Shown here piece by piece: positions 1 to 11,240 of a stretch of 64,000 nt of DNA. Below the pieces are notes generated by a model that did not search any database, had not been told where the DNA came from, and worked only from the letters and a program-made list of their open reading frames with translations. Each line of letters opens with the position of its first letter. The first letter of the stretch is position 1. The stretch comes from Siphlonurus alternatus (lineage: Eukaryota; Arthropoda; Insecta; Ephemeroptera; Siphlonuridae): positions 12,223,283-12,287,282 of the forward strand of contig OX463784.1 in assembly GCA_949825025.1 (NCBI GenBank), given 5' to 3'. Both the position numbers and the translations under genes were made by a program.

Positions 1-177
1 CTCGGGAGACCAGACCATTGTGACGGGGGCTGCAGACTTCAAGATCCGCGTACACAGTGTACTGCTGGGAGAGACCACACACGTGTGCAGTTGTCACATG
101 AACAGAGTCAAGAGAATAGCCACCGCTCCGACGTGTCCTAACTTGTTCTGGAGTGCATCTGAGGACGGGACAATTAT
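1..177 (+). CDS. WDTC1: WDTC1 exon (first in window)
   Basis: Reads in frame from base 2 to a split codon at 176-177 followed by the donor GTGAGT. Encodes an N-terminal WD40 repeat (TIVTGAADFKIRVHS) and the start of the next (FWSASEDGTI). The exon continues upstream of the window or starts at its edge. Confidence 0.9.
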
Positions 178-3100
178 GTGAGTTTGATATTTGCTACTTT
201 GTAAGTATAGAGGCTTCAAGTCAGCTGATTTTGTGGTGTTCTCACTGTCCTATCCAAACTAAAAAAAAAAAAAAAAAAAATAATAGGTTCTTGATTCATT
301 ATCAAAAGACCACTAAGTGGGGGAGTAGGAGATATTTTCAAATTAATAGCTTAGAAAATAATAATAATAACAAAGAAAAAATTCAAATTTTTTAACATGG
401 GTACTTATGGAGAAAATTTTCCTGTCGGGGAACACTTGAAGTCTATGATTGCAGAAAGAATCTTGTTTGTTTTCTTACTTGAAATAAACTTGTTTGAATG
501 CCCGAACGTAGACATGAGAAAAGAAAATTGGGATGGTGATCTTATCATAGTAGATTGAGAGTCTTGTTCCTAATATTCCATAGGAAGATTTTGTTTTTAT
601 ATACAGTACAGCACTGTACTGTAAGTTACAGTATATAATAACCATTGTGTTTTTTGTTTATTTTCATTTTGTATCTTAATAATTTGATAGTGAATCAATA
701 ATGTATTATGAACTCTAACAACTCATAAGCTAGTGTAAAAAGCAATACTAAAAAAAAAGGTCATGGAAGATTACAAAAAAATTGTAAAGAATTGTCAATA
801 TCTTGATATTATTTTTTTTTTATGTGATTTCATTGATTTTTTTATAATGCTATTAAAACTGAATTTTGATTAGTCAGAGCTATGAGTATATACAAAATTT
901 CACCATCATTACATTTGATTCTGATTTACAGGCAATTTGACCTTCGTTCTCCACACACTTGCAACACAAGCAGTGGAGGTAGCGTTCTGATAAACCTTCT
1001 GAACCACCTGGGTCAGGGCGCAGAAGCTAAGTGCCTGGCCGTGAGTCCCACCAGGCCCGAGCTGCTTGCCGTCGGAGCTAACGACCCTTTCGTCAGACTG
1101 TATGACCGCAGAATGATCAAGACCACGACAGTGCAGGTACACTTACTGTGTTAGAATTTGTCCAGTGGGCTAAGGAAAAAGTATTCCATCTTATATTGAG
1201 TTCAATTTTAAATTCAGGAAGAGGAAGGTTGAAATTTAAAACTCTCCTCTTTTCCTCTCCATACCTACATTGCCTTAGAAGCCACTGAATTCAAAATTCT
1301 GATGATTATGCTACTCCTAAAATTTTATTCTGCAATTTTACTGTTGAAATTAATATTTGCTTATAAGATTTAATTGAGAAAAGAGAACAATGGGGTACTG
1401 ACCAAAAAAAAAGTTTCAAGTTTTTGTCAATATTTCAAAAGGCACGAGAATTTCATGAAGAACAAGCCCTATTACAGCATTCTACGACAATTTCCTGATT
1501 TTATATGAATTTTTAAAACCTCTCAAAAATGACGTCATAGCATTGAATCTTAAATGGGAAAATAGATCAGTTAACATTGCCAAATCCCATACTTAATATT
1601 GAAATGTAACCAAAACTTCATTTGCAAGGTTTTCAGGTACTAGAATCACGATAATGAAGGTTTGAAATTCGTACTTCAATAACTTTTCATTTTAGCAATG
1701 TTAACTGATGCATTTCCCCATTTAAGATTCAATCAGAGCGAACTTGAGTAGAAGGCCACAACACGACCGCGCCCACTTTTCAATAGCCGTCCTACTGAGC
1801 AGCAGGTTTGCGTGTAATCAAATGGGAGAGGACTTCACTTTGGTCGCGGTTTACGACAATTACGCTGTATGCTAGAGTTTTCAAAATGAAACAAGTTTAA
1901 CTCTAATATAGTTTAATCTTACTGGACAACCTTTTTTTTCACGCAAAAACAATATTAATACACTTAAATTAAACTTTTATGAACCCGACTTCTGCTACTT
2001 CTGTTACATCTGCGCATGCGCCGGCATGCGCGAAGTAATAAAAGTCAGTTTACTGGCGATGACGTCATATGAACATTGAAAGCCTTTCTTCATAGCGAGT
2101 GACTTTCACTTTACTTAATTGCATTTTCTATACTTTGTATATATCAAGTAAAGTTATTTACTACATCGAAAATAATGTATGAAAGTTGATTCAAGTACTT
2201 TTGTAATTTCAATATTTCGTGACGTCATGATACATTACTAAAGCTTGGAAGATAGAACCAAGTTCCCGCCCTAACTTTACCGTCTTATTTCTCAAGAAGT
2301 ATGATATTTATGAACTAAATAAAATAATTAGCAAACGGGAGACTACATTGAAGTATTATCGCACTACAAGACACCTTCATTAATATCAAGTAAATATTTA
2401 AAAAAAAATATGTCCTCCCGATTACATTGCATGTTATTTTTTTAAATTCCGGACGGCTAATGTCTCGACAGATGACGATCGCGCCGGCTGGGTTTTGGCC
2501 TCCTACTCAAGTACGCTCTGATTCAATGGTATGACGTCACCAAAAAAAGTTTTAAAAATTCATATAAAATCAGCAAATTGTCGTAGAATGCTCTAATAGG
2601 GCTCGTTCTTCATAGAATTCACAGTACTTTTTACTAGTATTGCTAACTCAAATACCGGTCAGTACCCCATTGAAAGCATAAAATTTAATTAAGTGATTAA
2701 TTAACTCTGATTCTATAGTCATCATTCACCCTCTCAACCTTTAAAATGGAAATACCGGTAACTGTTTTAGAACTGTAGTATTGCTTACAGTATGAGTTCA
2801 CAAATATAATCGTGAAACTTCTTGCTTTGTATTTTTTTTTTTTTTTTTTTTTTTGTGAGACACCACATGATTGCCTGATCATTGGACAAACCCAGCAGTG
2901 CCTTGTTTTTTCTCCCAAAGTATTCTGTGACAATACCATTAAAGTTTGGATGAAATTGGGCTCATTAGGTCCGTTCGTAAATACACAATCATAAATAATC
3001 TATTATTATTGATGAACCTTCTGTACATGGAACATAAGGTTCATCAATAATAATAAATTATTTCTGATTTTGTATTTACAAACAGACCTATTGTCTTCTT

Positions 3101-6100
3101 TTCTTATGTCCAAACTTGTTGTGACCTCGACACCGTTCTCCACAGTACCCTGACAATGCGATGCCTCGCACCACCTGGGAGCGCCACTTCTACCTGGCCA
3201 CCAGGGCGGGGGAGGGAGACCCTGACGAGAACATTCCCAAGGGCTCAGCAAGGTACTTCGTGCCAGGTACGTTGTTAGCACCTGATGAGAGTAGAGAAAG
3301 GAGAAGCCTTGTTGATAGAATATGAGCTCTTGAATTTTTGATATGATCGACATTAAGTTTGAACACCTAAGATAAGTGCTTTTGTATTACATAGTGAGCA
3401 CAGTGCATGCGACTGTATAAATATTAAATATATTCACTGTAAATAAAATAGAGTACTTTTTCTGTATTAGAAACTGAAGTATTGAAATTGTATGTTACAG
3501 TATCTATATTAATGATAGTATGTATATGATAATCTAGAATCAATTTGTATGTATGTCAATGTTGAAAATTATGCTGTAAATTATCTCTTATGTAATCACT
3601 ATGGTAGATGTGTAACATTATGAAAGCAAATACATTGAACTTTTTACTAAAAGTAGCTTTCTTATACTTGTTAATATATTTTTGGCCTTATACCTGAACG
3701 GCTTTTATATCTTTTTGATCACCAAGCCTTCGTCTTTGATTTAACTAACTGTAAGATACAATTTGATATTTAAAAACTCAAAATGTTCTCTCTCTGTTTC
3801 AGGACATCTTCCCCCGAGGGCACAGGACGCAAACTCACGGGCATTCCGCGGCATGGCAAGCACATACCTGACCTTCAGTGCCGACGGTAATGAGTTATTG
3901 GTGAACCTCGGAGGGGAGCAAATCTACTTGTTCAACATCAATGAGCAGCGATGTCCCCTCAAGTTTGAGACCCCCAACTTGGGCACTAAGGAAGGTGAGT
4001 TTGCACTGACAATTAGCTTGAAATTGATTACTAATGTACTCTGGAATAAAGTTAGTCATGGAAAAAAAAACACTAAAAATAGTTTATAGAGTAAAAACTT
4101 GTTATTACGTAAGGTCAAGGGACCTAGGAAATTGGGTTTACCTTATATCGAGTATACCTTATATCAAGTTTTTCCTGCACCTACAACACTAATTATTTTT
4201 ACAAGACCTTTACTCCGTTACTCAATAGAGGCTTCAAGTCAGCTGATTTTTCGGTGATCCCACCCGCTATACCAAACCTATGTAAAAAAAACGTGAATTC
4301 GTTTTTTCACTAAGAATAAGATTTTTCAGGGAAAATTCCTTTACGGAACTTTGGTCCAAACTGAAAAATACAGTAGATAATTCAAGATTTAGATTTTTTA
4401 CTTGATTTATAACCGAGAAAAGTTAAAAAAACACTTTGCTTCATTTTCAAGTGCAAGATGGACCTTAGCGACAAACAGTTGCGCAGCGAAAGCGCATCAC
4501 TTGAAGCCTCTATATCAAGTCTTTACCTTATAACAAGTTACGTAATAACAAGTTTTTACTGTGTAATACCTTTTTTCACCTGTAATTTTATTATGTACCG
4601 CACTTACACTTGTTTTGTCAACAGAGGGTGAGGTGAACGGTACCAAGATGAACGGCTTCTCTCACTCAACGGCTACCAGTGATCCCCAGGCCAAGCTGCC
4701 TCACAGTGTGGAGCAGATCAAACTTTGTGTGAGTATTCTGTTAGTTGAGGAAGAGTTTCTACACACAGATGGGACTAGGATGATTAGGCAACTTGATTGA
4801 AGTAACCTTGTAGTATAGTGTCCTTACTTCTTTCATCCTAAGGATTATTGGACACCATAAGAAAGTAAGGTGTGTGCTCCGTCCCTTTTAACAGTCCTCT
4901 GTCCATTCAACAGGTTATTCCTACAGAAAAGTTATTTAAAACAAATACTGTATGTATGAATATTTAAGCCATTTAAAAATGAAAAAAACTTGAAAGAAGA
5001 TAAGAAACTGAATTTTAATAAATTGAGGGTAAGATAACACAAAACATCGATTGTTGTAGTCCCATTTGATTAACATGTAAACCTTAGCAACCTCATAATA
5101 ATTCTGATTTTTTTTTTAGAGACAGTTCTTAGCACCAAAAAAATGTAGAAAAAATTTCAAAACAATCGGACGATCCGATTATTTTAAATTAATTTCTTAG
5201 TTTAGGTCTCCATGGGAAAGCCCTATACTGAAAATTTAAAAAATTCATTTAAAAAAATTAGATCGTCCGATTGTTTTGAAATTTTTTCCACATTTTTTTG
5301 GTGCTAAGAACCATAGCCCTCTGGTGGAAGGCCAGGACCAGCAGGGGCGATCGTCAACTGTCAAGATATTAGCCGTCTGAAATTTAAAAAATAACACGCA
5401 AAGTAATGGGGAGGAAATATTTTTTTAAAAATATTTACCTGATATTATTGAAGGTATCTTGTAGTGCGATACTACTTTAATGTAGTCTCCTGCGTGCTGA
5501 TTATTTTATTTAGTTGATAAATATTATACTACCTGAGAAATATTACGGTAAAGTCAGGGCGGGAACTTAGTTATATCTTCCAAGCTTTGGATATGTATCA
5601 TGACGTCACGGAATATTGAAAATGCAAAAAAGTACTTGCATCAACTTTCACACATTATTTTCGATGTAGTTATAACTTTACTTGATATACAAAGTAAAGA
5701 AATTGCAATTAAGTAAAGTGAAAGTCACTCGCTATGAAGAAAGGTTTTCAATGTTTATATGACGTCATCGCCAGTAAACTGACTTTTTCCTTCGCGGCTT
5801 CGCGCATGCGCAGATGTAACAGAATTCGGGTTCATAAAAAATTAATTGGAGTGTATTAATATTGGTTTTGCGTGAAAAAGAAGGTTGTTACGCAAGATTA
5901 GACTATATTAGAGTTAAACTAGTTTCATTTTCAAAACTCTAGCACACAGCGCAATTGTCGTAAACCGCGACCAAAGTGAAGTCCTCTCCCATTTGATTAC
6001 ACGCAAACCTGCTGCTCAGTAGGACGGCTATTGAAAAGTGGGTGCGGTCAGGTCTTGGCCTTCCACCAGAGGGCTATGTAAGAACTGTCTCTAAAAAAAA

Positions 6101-9100
6101 ATTCAGAATTATTATGAGGTTTCTAAGGTTTACATGTTAATCAAATGGGACTACAACAATCGATTGTTCGTGTTATCTTACCCTTAATAGAATATACTGA
6201 AGATGCTGTAAATTTATTTTGATAGCCAAGTTCTCATATATGGTATGGGGAGATTTAATGCTCATTTGCTCAAAAGAAACATGGTACCGGCGGGGGACTT
6301 AAAAGTGTATACAAAGGTCATATGGGTGACGTCATAAACGACGTTTCACAACAAGATATGAGTGATAAGAAAAAACGCATCGACTGACGTTCACTCCACA
6401 AATTCAGTACACATCGTTGCCGATATGATGTAAACAACAAGACATTTTTAAGTCCCCCTGCGTTACAGTAACAGAGCAATGTAAATAAATTCACATTACT
6501 CTTCAGAAAATTAAAATAAAGACACTGCTGCATTAAACCTCTGAAAGAGTAGAGAGATTTTAATAATCAAGAAAATATTGGTACATGTTTTACAATTAAA
6601 TCGTTTTTGTCTTTTTGATAAAATTAACTTATAAAATAAATATTTTTTAACATAATAGGCATCTACATAAATACACTGAAATAAATATCAAAAAATTTCC
6701 TTACAGAATATTTATTTGATTCTTAAATAAAGTAGTGATTGTGTTTTTTGCTATTATTCATAAAAAGGTGAATAAAGGTTGGAAAATTAACGAAAAATGG
6801 GAATGAGGGAATAAAAGGTGACCTTTTTTTTATATTATACTATGTTGACTGAATATAATTTTGAATATTTCCAGGCCAACGAGGCATTTGAGGGCAAGCT
6901 GTACATGAAGGCGGTGAACCTTTACTGTGAGGCCCTTGCTCGTTACCCTCGGTCTGCAGTCCTGCTGGGCAACAGGGCGGCTGCGCTCATGAAGAGAGGC
7001 TGGGAGGGAGACACATACGCAGCTCTGAGGGACTGTCATGCGGCCCTCAAGTTGGACCCCAGACACATGAAGGCTCACTTCAGGTAACAACTAAGAGAAC
7101 GAATTAACTTTCAAACCTTCCTCTTTTGCCGCCAACTCTATGCCATGTCAGAAGAATACGTCACACCACTGACTTTTTAAGTTTTTAAGTGCAATTTGAT
7201 TGGCTATAATCTAAATACAAAGGTGTCATTGTCAAAGGTGACACTATAGCCGGCACTAAGCTGTCAACTTTGACGTTTTCAAACAAAACGCTCAAGTACA
7301 GTACGTGGCTTATTTTGAGGAATTTCCCAACGAAAATTGTTGAATGTCAAGGTTTCTTAATTCTAAATCCTAGGTCTTCCTTCCAGTATATACAGTCTTT
7401 GTACTTCAGTAGTTTAGGCAGGAAAAAATTCAGGAGTGATTCTTTTAATTGAGAGGGAAGGAAGCAGTAGGAGGATTTTTTGTGAGAAGCATAAAAATCA
7501 AAACATTACATGAAAGTTTACTTTTAATTGAAATATTTTAATATTAGTTTTTGTGTAACAGTTTCAACCATGTATGGTGTGTGTTGTTGTAAAAGCTGTA
7601 AATTCATACTGTGGCTGACAGTGTATTCTTGTATTTTCACGTTAATTATTGTATCTTCTTTCCACCATAATATAGATTGTACTTTTACCAAAAGCTTATG
7701 GTTGGTTGGTTACCAATGGTGGAACTTGCATATCAACATTACATATTCAAAGTGTTCTCTGCGGCTCCTAATTAATACCCAGTCTGCAGAAGCCCAGCAT
7801 TATGAAAATATAAAAGCCTTGCAGTTTGCGGCTCAGATTCTAATTATTTTATTTTTCAGGCTTGCCCGCTGTCTGCTGGAACTAAAGCGCCCCAAGGAGG
7901 CAGCAGTGTGCCTCGCTCTGTTCACCTCTCGCCACCCAGAGCACGCAAACAGCCACTCTTGTCGAGCCCTCAGCAAGGACGTGCAGAAAGCAATGGACGT
8001 CAAGGAACAAGGTGAGTGGGAATTGGTCATGAGAGTTTACGTAGAGGAAGGAGGATCCGTGTAAAGGAAAGCAGGGCTGCGTAAATGCATAAAGAAATTG
8101 CGTAGTAATAATATATATTGACGTTAAAGTATCGTAACTCCATTGGTTAGCTGAAAAAAAATATCCTAACTCCATTTTTCTTACCAATGGAGTTACGATA
8201 TATACTGTATATATATTTTTTTCAGCTTACCAATGAAGTTAGGATATTTATCCGCTACCATGTCCATATATAAATAAATTTAAATTATTGAAATGAGATT
8301 ACATTCACTATCAAAATTTTATGATTTACGTAGTTACAAAATGAAGTCTGTTTATTTTATTTGTTATTTTTTTATTAAAGTTCCTAAATGATATAAAAAA
8401 TATTGACAAAAAAAATTCACATTAGCTACTTTTGTATGCCATGATAGGTGCTAACAGCTAAGGCCTTTGTGAATGTTCATGTGAGACTCTCTTAAAATCT
8501 TGTCTTGTCCCACAGAGCTGCACACTGAAGAGAAGGCCAAGGAGGAGACTGAGGGCTCTCCCGGTACGTGGAGCGGTATCTCTGAACTGGAGCTCACGTG
8601 GCGTGCCGAGGCCAGTGACTACGAACTCCGGTTTTGTGGACACTGCAACACCACAACCGACATCAAAGAGGCAAACTTCTTCGGCAGGTCAGATTACCAG
8701 TTTAGGCTTCAGGCACTGTAAAATTGTAACAAATCTATGAAGAGTTTTATAATACTGTATTTTTTATAGTCCAAGATTTAAATTTTATCATAATTTTTAC
8801 CATTAATGTCTGCAAATCTCATGATACCGTACTGCTAAATATAACTTTGCTAGTCTTTATTAAACATAGAATTCTTCGTAGCAACGTAAATTTATGTATT
8901 GTATTCTTCATGATTAATTAACATAAAATATTATTAAATTGCAAGCTATGGTTTAGAAGGAACCCTCAAAATTCTAGGCAATATAAAGTTAGATCTATGA
9001 AGAATTGAGAAATTTTAATTCAAGTAGCTTATAAATACTCTTCAAGTAGGTTCAGTGAAAGGAGAGAAAAAAAAATTTCTATTTGCTGTTTTCATTTTAT

Positions 9101-10537
9101 ATATTATTAAAAATAATTTTCTAATCAAAATCCACTTTCTACTTAAATATAATTTCTTCTCTTCCTGATGTCTTAAATTATTTGTTTCTGATATCTTTAA
9201 ATACACTGGTGTACATTTAATGAAATAATTCACCCTAATTTCAATATTAAGAGGTGGGCGACGCATTCATTTCCCGTAACATACTCATCTCAGTGTACGT
9301 GGATTTTAAATTAATTTAAAATTATTTTATAATTACATATTTTATTACTTATTTATCTTTTGTTATTGGATTGAAGAAGAGACTAATTCATTTGTTGTTT
9401 ATCTTTATACTGTACATCATATTAAATATACATATGTTGTTCCAGCGAGGGCCAGTTCATAGTCGCTGGTTCTGACGACGGCTCGTTCTTTGTGTGGGAG
9501 CGTTCCAGCGGCAACATCGTCCGTGTACTGCGAGGCGACGACTCCATCGTCAACTGCCTGCAGCCACACCCCTCCGTGTGTCTTCTTGCGACCAGTGGCA
9601 TTGACCCAGTGGTTAGACTGTGGAGCCCTCGACCAGAGGTGGGTCATCGTAATGACTTGTTTTCATGCCAGAACCAAATTTTGGAAGGGGCTGTCTCCAT
9701 AAAGTCAATGTTAAAAAATAAAAATTTGGAGTGGGGGAAATGCCTATTGCCTAGATGTTAAATAGAAAATTTCAGCCCCTCCAGTCACCCCCCTGGATCC
9801 GTGCATGACTGTTTATGTGTTCTTAGTTGAAGGAGTACTCAGGTACTTGTTTTGTATTTAGACAATTAATTTTACTGTGGCTGATGGCTATTATTTTTTA
9901 TCCTATGGTAAACCCGAAAATAACAAAAATTAAACTAATTTTTGAATAGTTAATTTTTAGTGAAAAAAAAAAATAAATAAAGATTAAATTGTTTTTATTG
10001 ACAGTCAGAAATATATCAGCACAAGTACTTTTATAAATGAATATAAGTGTCAAAGAAACTCATGATCATGATAACAACAACAACAAAAATATTTTTATGA
10101 AATTAATTATGGTACAGTAAAAATTTGTCATTACATAAAATCAAGAGACCCAGGAAATTAGGTTTACCTTATATCGAACATACCTTATATTAAGTTTTTC
10201 TTATAACAAGCAATGCTAATTATTTTTGATAGGACCACAATCTCCTTTACTCAATATCAAATTTCACCTAACAACAAGTTGCATAATAACGAGTTTTTAC
10301 TTTATATTATAATTACTGTTAAAGCTTTTCAATAATTGTTTTCAGGACGGAGAGAGCAACGACAGAGAAGTGACTGACGCCAACCTTGCTGCGACTCTAA
10401 ACCAGAAGAGAATGCGAGCGGATCCGTTTGAAGTGATGCTCATGAACATGGGGTACCGAGTGAATGCTGGGGCAGCTGCGGGGGAGGGGGAAGCAAGCCC
10501 CGACGTTGGTTCAACCATTAACTGTCGAGCAAGCTAA
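1..10537 (+). CDS. WDTC1: WD and tetratricopeptide repeats protein 1 (WDTC1/adipose), 5'-partial
   Basis: Coding exons: 1-177, 932-1136, 3146-3266, 3803-3994, 4625-4728, 6875-7083, 7860-8011, 8516-8687, 9446-9638, 10346-10537. They join in one frame (starting at base 2) for 571 codons and a TAA stop; about 100 N-terminal residues expected from the family lie upstream. Order seen: WD40 repeats (SEDGT..QFDLRSPH; VRLYDRR), a linker, a TPR block (codons about 267-386, with NEAFEGKLYMKAVNLYCEAL and NRAAALMKRG), then two C-terminal WD repeats (FIVAGSDDGSFFVWE; VVRLWSP) and the family tail RADPFEVMLMNMGY. Known role of the family: the fly adipose/mammalian WDTC1 protein restrains fat storage and acts as a DDB1-CUL4 substrate receptor and chromatin-linked co-repressor. 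All introns are GT-AG. Introns 3, 5 and 6 hold transposons. Identification is firm; splice borders are by eye. Confidence 0.93.
208..262 (+). mobile_element. Fragment of the GAGGCTTCAAGT MITE family
   Basis: Starts TAGAGGCTTCAAGTCAGCTG and runs into a poly-A stretch. It matches the left end of the nearly complete copies at 4226-4512 and 63584-63875, so it is a truncated copy, 30 bp inside the WDTC1 intron. Confidence 0.7.
932..1136 (+). CDS. WDTC1: WDTC1 exon 2 in window
   Basis: Acceptor TTTACAG before 932 and donor GTACAC after 1136. Completes the ATG codon split by the upstream intron and encodes QFDLRSPH and a WD repeat ending FVRLYDRRM. Frame stays open to the last base. Confidence 0.92.
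1388..2672. mobile_element. Palindromic non-autonomous DNA element carrying a nested insertion
   Basis: The ends are inverted copies: CAATGGGGTACTGACC at 1388 and its reverse complement ending at 2672. About 160 bp of each arm pair. The span contains no usable ORF. A second element (1734-2520) sits inside the right arm; once it is removed, the arm reads continuously. Confidence 0.85.
1734..2520. mobile_element. 787-bp element with 7-bp target duplication (copy 1)
   Basis: Begins CAGAGCGAACTTGAG and ends with an inverted equivalent (CTCAAGTACGCTCTG). It is flanked by the 7-bp direct repeat ATTCAAT (1727-1733 and 2521-2527). The interior matches, inverted, the element at 5312-6078. No coding capacity, so non-autonomous; superfamily not recognised. 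Confidence 0.85.
2966..3090. mobile_element. 125-bp MITE, TAGGTCTGTTTATAAATAC family (copy 1)
   Basis: Hairpin-forming: TAGGTCCGTTCGTAAATACA at the left pairs with TGTATTTACAAACAGACCTA at the right. A copy of exactly the same length lies at 33866-33990 in FMR1. The TA ends suggest a Tc1/mariner-type MITE. Confidence 0.85.
3146..3266 (+). CDS. WDTC1: WDTC1 exon 3 in window
   Basis: Acceptor TCCACAG and donor GTACGT. Encodes the linker from YPDNAMPRTTWERHFY to KGSARYFVP; the last codon is split and makes the G of the conserved GHLP with the next exon. A 125-bp MITE ends 55 bp upstream. Confidence 0.9.
3803..3994 (+). CDS. WDTC1: WDTC1 exon 4 in window
   Basis: Acceptor TGTTTCAG, donor GTGAGT. 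Encodes GHLP, then STYLTFSADGNELLVNLGGE and IYLFNINE, a WD40 blade in the family position just before the TPR region. Confidence 0.93.
4090..4560. mobile_element. AGTAAAAACTTG MITE (copy 1), split by a second MITE
   Basis: The terminal inverted repeats AGTAAAAACTTGTTATTACG and CGTAATAACAAGTTTTTACT enclose about 184 bp of family sequence once the nested element at 4226-4512 is removed. Other copies are at 10116-10301 and 20821-20988. Confidence 0.85.
4226..4512. mobile_element. 287-bp MITE, GAGGCTTCAAGT family, nested in another MITE
   Basis: Ends TAGAGGCTTCAAGT and ACTTGAAGCCTCTA. Nearly the same sequence is found inverted at 63584-63875. It interrupts the 4090-4560 MITE at a TA step that is uninterrupted in the other two copies, which suggests TA-targeted (Tc1/mariner-like) insertion. 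Confidence 0.85.
4625..4728 (+). CDS. WDTC1: WDTC1 exon 5 in window
   Basis: Acceptor TCAACAG, donor GTGAGT. Encodes a hydrophilic linker (EGEVNGTKMNGFSHS ... VEQIKLC) leading to the TPR block; frame matches both neighbours. Confidence 0.85.
5023..6187. mobile_element. TTAA-type palindromic MITE (GGGTAAGATAACAC) with nested element
   Basis: Ends GGGTAAGATAACAC and GTGTTATCTTACCC. The right flank is TTAA, the left flank TTGA (one change). The arms match the uninterrupted copy at 34193-34585. The right arm is split by the element at 5312-6078. Confidence 0.85.
5312..6078. mobile_element. 767-bp element with 7-bp target duplication (copy 2)
   Basis: Ends CATAGCCCTCTGGTGGAAGG and its reverse complement. 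The 7-bp direct repeat TAAGAAC flanks it (5305-5311 and 6079-6085). The interior is the reverse complement of the element at 1734-2520, while the outermost bases differ from that copy. No ORF of note. Confidence 0.85.
6275..6450 (-). repeat. Interspersed repeat, also at 24310-24460
   Basis: Read on the - strand, TTGTTGTTTACATCATATCG, then GAACGTCAGTCG and CTTATCACTCA, line up in order with 24310-24460 on the + strand. Ends are unclear and the family is not recognised. Confidence 0.6.
6875..7083 (+). CDS. WDTC1: WDTC1 exon 6 in window (TPR 1-2)
   Basis: Acceptor TTTCCAG, donor GTAACA. Encodes the first TPR motifs: helix pairs beginning ANEAFEGKLYMKAVNLYCEA and NRAAALMKRGWEGDTYAALR, ending KLDPRHMKAHFR at a split Arg codon. 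Confidence 0.95.
7860..8011 (+). CDS. WDTC1: WDTC1 exon 7 in window (TPR 3)
   Basis: Acceptor TTTTTCAG, donor GTGAGT. Encodes LARCLLELKRPKEAAVCLAL and the rest of the TPR block, ending MDVKEQ. Confidence 0.93.
8129..8253. mobile_element. Small foldback repeat in WDTC1 intron 7
   Basis: TATCGTAACTCCATTGG is followed by its inverted copy, and TATCCTAACTCCATT by a second inverted copy, so the segment can fold into a long hairpin. Only one copy in the window. Confidence 0.65.
8516..8687 (+). CDS. WDTC1: WDTC1 exon 8 in window
   Basis: Acceptor TCCCACAG, donor GTCAGA. Encodes an acidic linker, then DYELRFCGHCNTTTDIKEAN, a conserved WDTC1 stretch that precedes the C-terminal WD repeats. Confidence 0.92.
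9446..9638 (+). CDS. WDTC1: WDTC1 exon 9 in window (C-terminal WD repeats)
   Basis: Acceptor TTGTTCCAG, donor GTGGGT. Encodes two WD40 blades (FIVAGSDDGSFFVWER; LLATSGIDPVVRLWSP). Confidence 0.95.
10116..10301. mobile_element. AGTAAAAACTTG MITE (copy 2), intact
   Basis: Inverted ends AGTAAAAATTTGTCATTAC and ATAATAACGAGTTTTTACT. It shares the internal AAATCAAGAGACCCAGGAAA segment with copies 1 and 3 and lies in the last WDTC1 intron, 44 bp upstream of the last exon. Confidence 0.85.
10346..10537 (+). CDS. WDTC1: WDTC1 last coding exon
   Basis: Acceptor GTTTTCAG; ends with TAA at 10535-10537. Encodes the family tail (NQKRMRADPFEVMLMNMGYR) plus a short Ala/Gly/Glu-rich, poorly conserved end. 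Confidence 0.94.
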   Translation, partial: DGESNDREVTDANLAATLNQKRMRADPFEVMLMNMGYRVNAGAAAGEGEASPDVGSTINCRAS

Positions 10538-11240
10538 CCATCAATCTTCGTAAAGGACAAGCAAATGTGTATGATGTTGCATAGTAAAGAGGTTTAGTAT
10601 TCAGTTGATCCTCATGAGCATTGAGAATTCATTGAAAATCTTGAGGCTAGTGCATAGCATTAATATTACTGGAAGTGTGGAAAGTGCCTAAATAGATGTT
10701 AAATCCAAAATTTTTAGATAGGAAATGCCATTGATCCCCTTAGAATTTAGTCTCTCAAAGCTTATGGTCATAAGATCAGAGTTTGATAATGCCACATGAA
10801 TGGCACATTAATAGTTTGCAAAATAAACATGCAACCTTTCAAATTTTGACCCTGGTTCAAAATACTTGCCCTGAAGGATGATTGTATCTTTTCAGTATGT
10901 CCATGAAAATCAACTTCATTTGAACTTCTTTACATGTAGTTACATCTTAATTTTTTTGTTTTGTTTTTTTGTTTGAAAGTATTGTAGAAGAGTGAGAAAT
11001 TTGTAATTTATAATGTTCAGTTTCATATTAAAAAAATGTTTTGCTGCTATGTATGTATGGCTAAGGGAAACATTTATAACTTGATCAGCTGATGGACTTG
11101 TCTTATTCTAAAACAGCTACACAAATATTCTTGTTTTACAGTTTTATCTACGTTCTTTTAAGTTATTTTTTCTTGCTTTCAAATTTGAGATTTTATTGAA
11201 TATTATTTTTCTCTCTTGTAATATGTTGTTAAGATTCCAT
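10538..11240 (+). other. WDTC1 3' UTR and flank
   Basis: Non-coding AT-rich sequence after the WDTC1 stop. A polyadenylation signal AATAAA lies at 10822-10827. No other gene seen. Confidence 0.5.

Noticed and set aside
7528..8064. 178-codon ORF
   Set aside because: The upstream two thirds is intron read-through into WDTC1 exon 7 (7860-8011); only the exon part is coding.
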